DNA of 64,000 bases from assembly GCF_022458865.1 (NCBI RefSeq), contig NZ_JAJNMU010000009.1, forward strand, positions 186,001 through 250,000. Reading direction: 5' to 3'. The notes below the pieces were generated by a model. It had not been told where the DNA came from and searched no databases. It saw nothing but the letters and a program-made list of their open reading frames with translations. Positions within the stretch are counted from its first letter, which is position 1. Each line of letters starts with the position of its first letter. The translations under genes and the position numbers were made by a program. Shown here one piece after another: positions 61,539-64,000 of the stretch. The DNA comes from Paenibacillus periandrae. Its GTDB lineage: Bacteria; Bacillota; Bacilli; Paenibacillales; NBRC-103111.

Positions 61539-63200
61539 ATGAAATGGAAAAAGGTAATGGTTATTGCAACCGCAGCAGTCATGTTTGGCTCGGTTGCGGC
61601 AGGATGTTCGAATACTAACAATCAGTCTGGAGGTGCAGGTACGGGGGGCGGCGCCGCTGTGCCGCAGGAGTTCCGAATAAATCTGTCAGCAGAGCCTCCT
61701 GCTTTGGACAGCTCGATTGCCACAACGAATCCAACCTTCACGATATTGAATGCGATTAATGAAGGGCTGTACCGATTGGATGCAGATGGGAAACCTCAGC
61801 CTGCTCTTGCCAAGGAGCTGCCAAAAATTTCCGCGGATGGACTCGTTTACACGATTACTTTGCGCGATGGAGTGACTTGGGCAGATGGGACACCGCTTAA
61901 AGCCAGTGACTTTGAATTTGCTTACAAAAGGACGCTGGACCCTGCAACGAAAGCCAAGTATGCCACCATGCTGTCTTGGATTAAAGGTGGAGCCGAGATG
62001 AACAAAGCGAAGCCTGAGGAGCTGGAAGCCAGGAAAGCAGCGCTTGGAGTAAAGACCATAGATGATAAAACCCTTGAAATTACGTTGGCACGTCCGGTTG
62101 CTTTTTTTACAGATCAGCTTTCCATGCCGACCTTCTTCCCGCAAAAGCCTGAATTTGTAACAACACAAGGCGATAAGTATGGTGCGGATGCCGATAAGGT
62201 GATCGGCGCAGGCCCGTTCAAGCTTGAGAAATGGGATCATGAGCAGCAGCTCGTCATGGTCAAAAATGACAAGTACTGGGATGCAGCGAATGTGAAGCTG
62301 AACAAAGTGACGGTTAATGTGGTGAAGGATCCTAACACGTCGCTTAACATGTTTGATACGAATCAGGTTGACTTGACCGAGCTGAAGGGTGATCAGTTCC
62401 AGATGTTCCAAGGCAAGCCTGAGCTGACGCTCAAAAAGGAATTTGTTAGTGCTTATGTGATGTTCCAGAACAAGAAGGTTCCCACTTTTGCCAATGTGAA
62501 GGTGCGTGAAGCCTTGGGTATGGCGATTGATCGTAAAGCGCTCAATGACGTTGTGCTTGGCGGTTCCTCCATTCCATCTACAGGACTTGTCCCAGGTACT
62601 GTACTGGATGGAAACAAGACAGAGTTTCGTAAAGTAGCAGGAGAGACCGAACCGAAGTTTGATGCAGCTAAAGCAAAGGAATTGTTGGCTGAAGGCTTAA
62701 AGGAGCTGAATTTGACGGCTTTGCCTAAATTTAAGCTGACCTCTGATGATACGGAAACCTCAAAGAAAACAATTGAATTTATCCAGGCACAATGGAAGCA
62801 AAATCTTGGCGTTGATGTTACCGGAGAACCGCTGCCCTTTGCACTGCGCGTGAAAAACATGCAGGAGTATAATTTTGATGCGCTGATCGGCCTGTGGGGA
62901 GCCGACTATAACGATCCGATGACATTCCTTGATATGTGGTTGTCCGACAATAAATCATTTAACTATATGGAGTACAACAGCAAGGCTTACGACGATTTGG
63001 TAAAGGGCGCCGATAAGGAGCTTGACTTGGCCAAACGTTCCAAGATGCTGGTTGAAGCCGAGAAGCTGTTAATGACCGATTCACCGCTGGTACCGCTTTA
63101 CTTCCGTACAAGACCTTATGCCAAGCGTGTCAATGTAGAAGGCTTGATCCTTCCGGCAATGTCCAAGGAATGGGAATTGAAATGGGTTTCCATTAAATAA
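61539..63200 (+). CDS. oppA: Oligopeptide ABC transporter substrate-binding lipoprotein
   Basis: 553 aa. Signal peptide with lipobox SVAAGC (about residue 23) followed by a Gly/Asn/Ser-rich spacer, then the family-5 solute-binding fold: EPPALDSSIATTNPTFTILNAINEGLYRLD, YTITLRDGVTWADGTPLKASDFEFAYKRTLDP, VIGAGPFKLEKWDHEQQLVMVKNDKYWD and the C-terminal LYFRTRPYAKRVNVEG. Captures oligopeptides outside the cell. RBS AAAAGGGGG. It precedes an oppB permease gene; an intercistronic hairpin lies between them. Confidence 0.95.
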   Translation: MKWKKVMVIATAAVMFGSVAAGCSNTNNQSGGAGTGGGAAVPQEFRINLSAEPPALDSSIATTNPTFTILNAINEGLYRLDADGKPQPALAKELPKISADGLVYTITLRDGVTWADGTPLKASDFEFAYKRTLDPATKAKYATMLSWIKGGAEMNKAKPEELEARKAALGVKTIDDKTLEITLARPVAFFTDQLSMPTFFPQKPEFVTTQGDKYGADADKVIGAGPFKLEKWDHEQQLVMVKNDKYWDAANVKLNKVTVNVVKDPNTSLNMFDTNQVDLTELKGDQFQMFQGKPELTLKKEFVSAYVMFQNKKVPTFANVKVREALGMAIDRKALNDVVLGGSSIPSTGLVPGTVLDGNKTEFRKVAGETEPKFDAAKAKELLAEGLKELNLTALPKFKLTSDDTETSKKTIEFIQAQWKQNLGVDVTGEPLPFALRVKNMQEYNFDALIGLWGADYNDPMTFLDMWLSDNKSFNYMEYNSKAYDDLVKGADKELDLAKRSKMLVEAEKLLMTDSPLVPLYFRTRPYAKRVNVEGLILPAMSKEWELKWVSIK

Positions 63201-63226
63201 GAGTTAGGCAGCTTCACAAGCTCGAT

Positions 63227-63262
63227 AGGGGGCCATTCTGACAACTGTTGGAGCGGCCCTCT
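63227..63262 (+). promoter_or_regulatory. Intercistronic hairpin between oppA and oppB
   Basis: AGGGGGCC (63227-63234) pairs with GGCCCTCT (63255-63262), with one wobble and a 20-nt loop and no T run. Such structures stabilise oppA mRNA and lower expression of the downstream permease genes. Confidence 0.55.
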
Positions 63263-63272
63263 GCTGGGTTCT

Positions 63273-63354
63273 AATGCTTACGAAGTCAGTTATCCATTCG
63301 GAAAACTTGGCCAATGCTTACGAAGTCAGTTTTCCTTCGGAAAACTTTAAGGAG
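63273..63354 (+). repeat. Dispersed hairpin/SD repeat, two tandem copies before oppB
   Basis: AATGCTTACGAAGTCAGTT... occurs twice, starting at 63273 and 63313 (period 40). Copy 2 forms a perfect AGTTTTCC/GGAAAACT-type hairpin and runs into TTAAGGAGG, the oppB ribosome binding site; copy 1 is imperfect. It matches the phoH-leader copy at 23564-23602. Confidence 0.75.
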
Positions 63355-63364
63355 GTCCATAAAC

Positions 63365-64000
63365 ATGCTGCGCTATGCGTGCCGGCGTTTAATTTATATG
63401 GTGATTACCTTATGGGTGATTGTTACGTTTACTTTTGTGTTGATGAAGAATTTGCCGGGGGACCCGTTCGGAGAAGAGTCTCTTAAACTCACAGCTGAAC
63501 AAAAAACGCTGTTATATGCGCAATATGGCTTGGATAAGCCGCTATGGCAGCAATATTTGAAATATATGAACAATGTCATCCATGGTGATTTGGGAGTCTC
63601 CTACGCCTTTCCTACCCGTAAGGTGACAGATATTATTGCCCAAGGCTTTCCGGCCTCGCTTGAATTGGGACTGTGGGCGCTGGTGATCGCAATCATTGTT
63701 GGTCTCATATTAGGTGTTATTGCATCCTTGAACCATAACAAAGGTGCTGATATCGGAGCGATGTTCACTGCAGTTATCGGTATTTCGATACCTTCCTTTG
63801 TATTGGGTCCTTTACTCTCCTACTTCATCGGGGTGAAGCTGGGCTGGCTTCCTACCGGGATGTGGACAGGACCGTCAAGTCGCGTGCTTCCTGCGATCGC
63901 ACTATCCTTCGGGACGATTGCAATATTAGCCCGGTTGATGCGAACGTCGATGCTGGATGTGCTGAGTCTGGATTATATCAAAACCGCTAAAGCCAAAGGA
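63365..64000 (+). CDS. oppB: Oligopeptide ABC transporter permease OppB, 3' truncated
   Basis: 212 codons are visible and the frame is open to the last base. N-terminal YACRRLIYMVITLWVIVTFTFVLMKNLPGDPFGEE, LYAQYGLDKPLWQQYLKYMNNVIHGDLGVSY, then TM helices ASLELGLWALVIAIIVGLILGVIASL and IGISIPSFVLGPLLSYFIG, and the end of the visible part has ARLMRTSMLDVLSLDYIKTAKAKG, the EAA-loop region that contacts the ATPase. RBS TTAAGGAGG, 9 nt before ATG. The remainder lies beyond the window. Confidence 0.95.
   Translation, partial: MLRYACRRLIYMVITLWVIVTFTFVLMKNLPGDPFGEESLKLTAEQKTLLYAQYGLDKPLWQQYLKYMNNVIHGDLGVSYAFPTRKVTDIIAQGFPASLELGLWALVIAIIVGLILGVIASLNHNKGADIGAMFTAVIGISIPSFVLGPLLSYFIGVKLGWLPTGMWTGPSSRVLPAIALSFGTIAILARLMRTSMLDVLSLDYIKTAKAKG

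Noticed and set aside
1..64000. CRISPR array, tRNA or rRNA genes, prophage or insertion sequence
   Set aside because: No regular 25-40 bp repeat-spacer series, no tRNA cloverleaf or rRNA sequence, and no transposase or integrase frame was seen.

Overview
The window is one contiguous stretch of a low- to mid-GC, endospore-forming Firmicute chromosome. It most likely comes from a Paenibacillus or close Paenibacillaceae relative. The grounds are a Bacillus-like order of housekeeping and sporulation genes (yqfC, yqfD, yqfF, yqzL, ylaJ, an RsfA/GerR-type regulator), sigma-A type promoters, strong AGGAGG ribosome binding sites, frequent TTG/GTG starts, and a secreted GH26-type protein carrying a copper-amine-oxidase-like stalk domain. 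No tRNA, 16S/23S rRNA, CRISPR array, prophage or intact insertion sequence was found.

Layout: 1-3.1 kb holds the 3' part of mtaB, then deoC and an RlmI-like rRNA methyltransferase. 3.1-3.9 kb is a nitroreductase behind a near-consensus promoter with a Fur-box-like operator. 4.0-7.7 kb is a coupled module of ECF sigma factor, membrane anti-sigma-like protein and ABC exporter, with an ECF-type promoter in front. 7.8-15.5 kb is addB-addA (RecBCD-type repair), with a LexA-box match over the -35 element. 15.6-20.5 kb holds the secreted GH26-like protein and a membrane GGDEF/EAL protein. 20.5-32.2 kb is the conserved block hit, rpsU, yqeY, yqfC, yqfD, phoH, yqfF, ybeY, dgkA, cdd, era, yqzL, recO, yqfL, yaiI, and 32.2-38.0 kb continues it with dnaG, sigA, a membrane protein, trmK and the nif3-like gene. 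floA/nfeD and glyQS/ccpN, found in the equivalent B. subtilis block, are absent here.

At 38.1 kb is the RNase P RNA, followed convergently by a subtilisin-like protease. 40.7-46.7 kb holds a ypuI-like gene, a GH15-type glycosidase, a DUF1540 protein, a lytic transglycosylase, the cysteine desulfurase-thiI pair for tRNA 4-thiouridine, and a TerC-family membrane protein. 46.8-47.7 kb is the wreck of an AraC regulator plus double ABC (YbtPQ/IrtAB-like) siderophore-type locus with two large deletions. 47.9-54 kb is typA-ylaH, two unknown genes, a PNPOx-like protein, ylaJ and ylaK. 54-58.4 kb carries unknown envelope-type proteins on the minus strand, a MidA-like methyltransferase and a DUF2626 protein. 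58.8-61.3 kb is gerR/ylbO-like, panE, yllA-like (DUF3397) and comFB-like. 61.5-64 kb starts an oligopeptide ABC transporter operon (oppA, oppB cut by the window end).

Most of the window is core chromosome. The least ordinary parts are the sigma/anti-sigma/ABC module, the predicted SOS and Fur operators, a hyperacidic insertion in YbeY, a DgkA carrying an extra membrane domain, the decayed exporter locus, small hairpin repeats (one family sits directly on ribosome binding sites), and a structured gap between yqeY and yqfC that may encode an RNA. No clearly new multi-gene system is visible.
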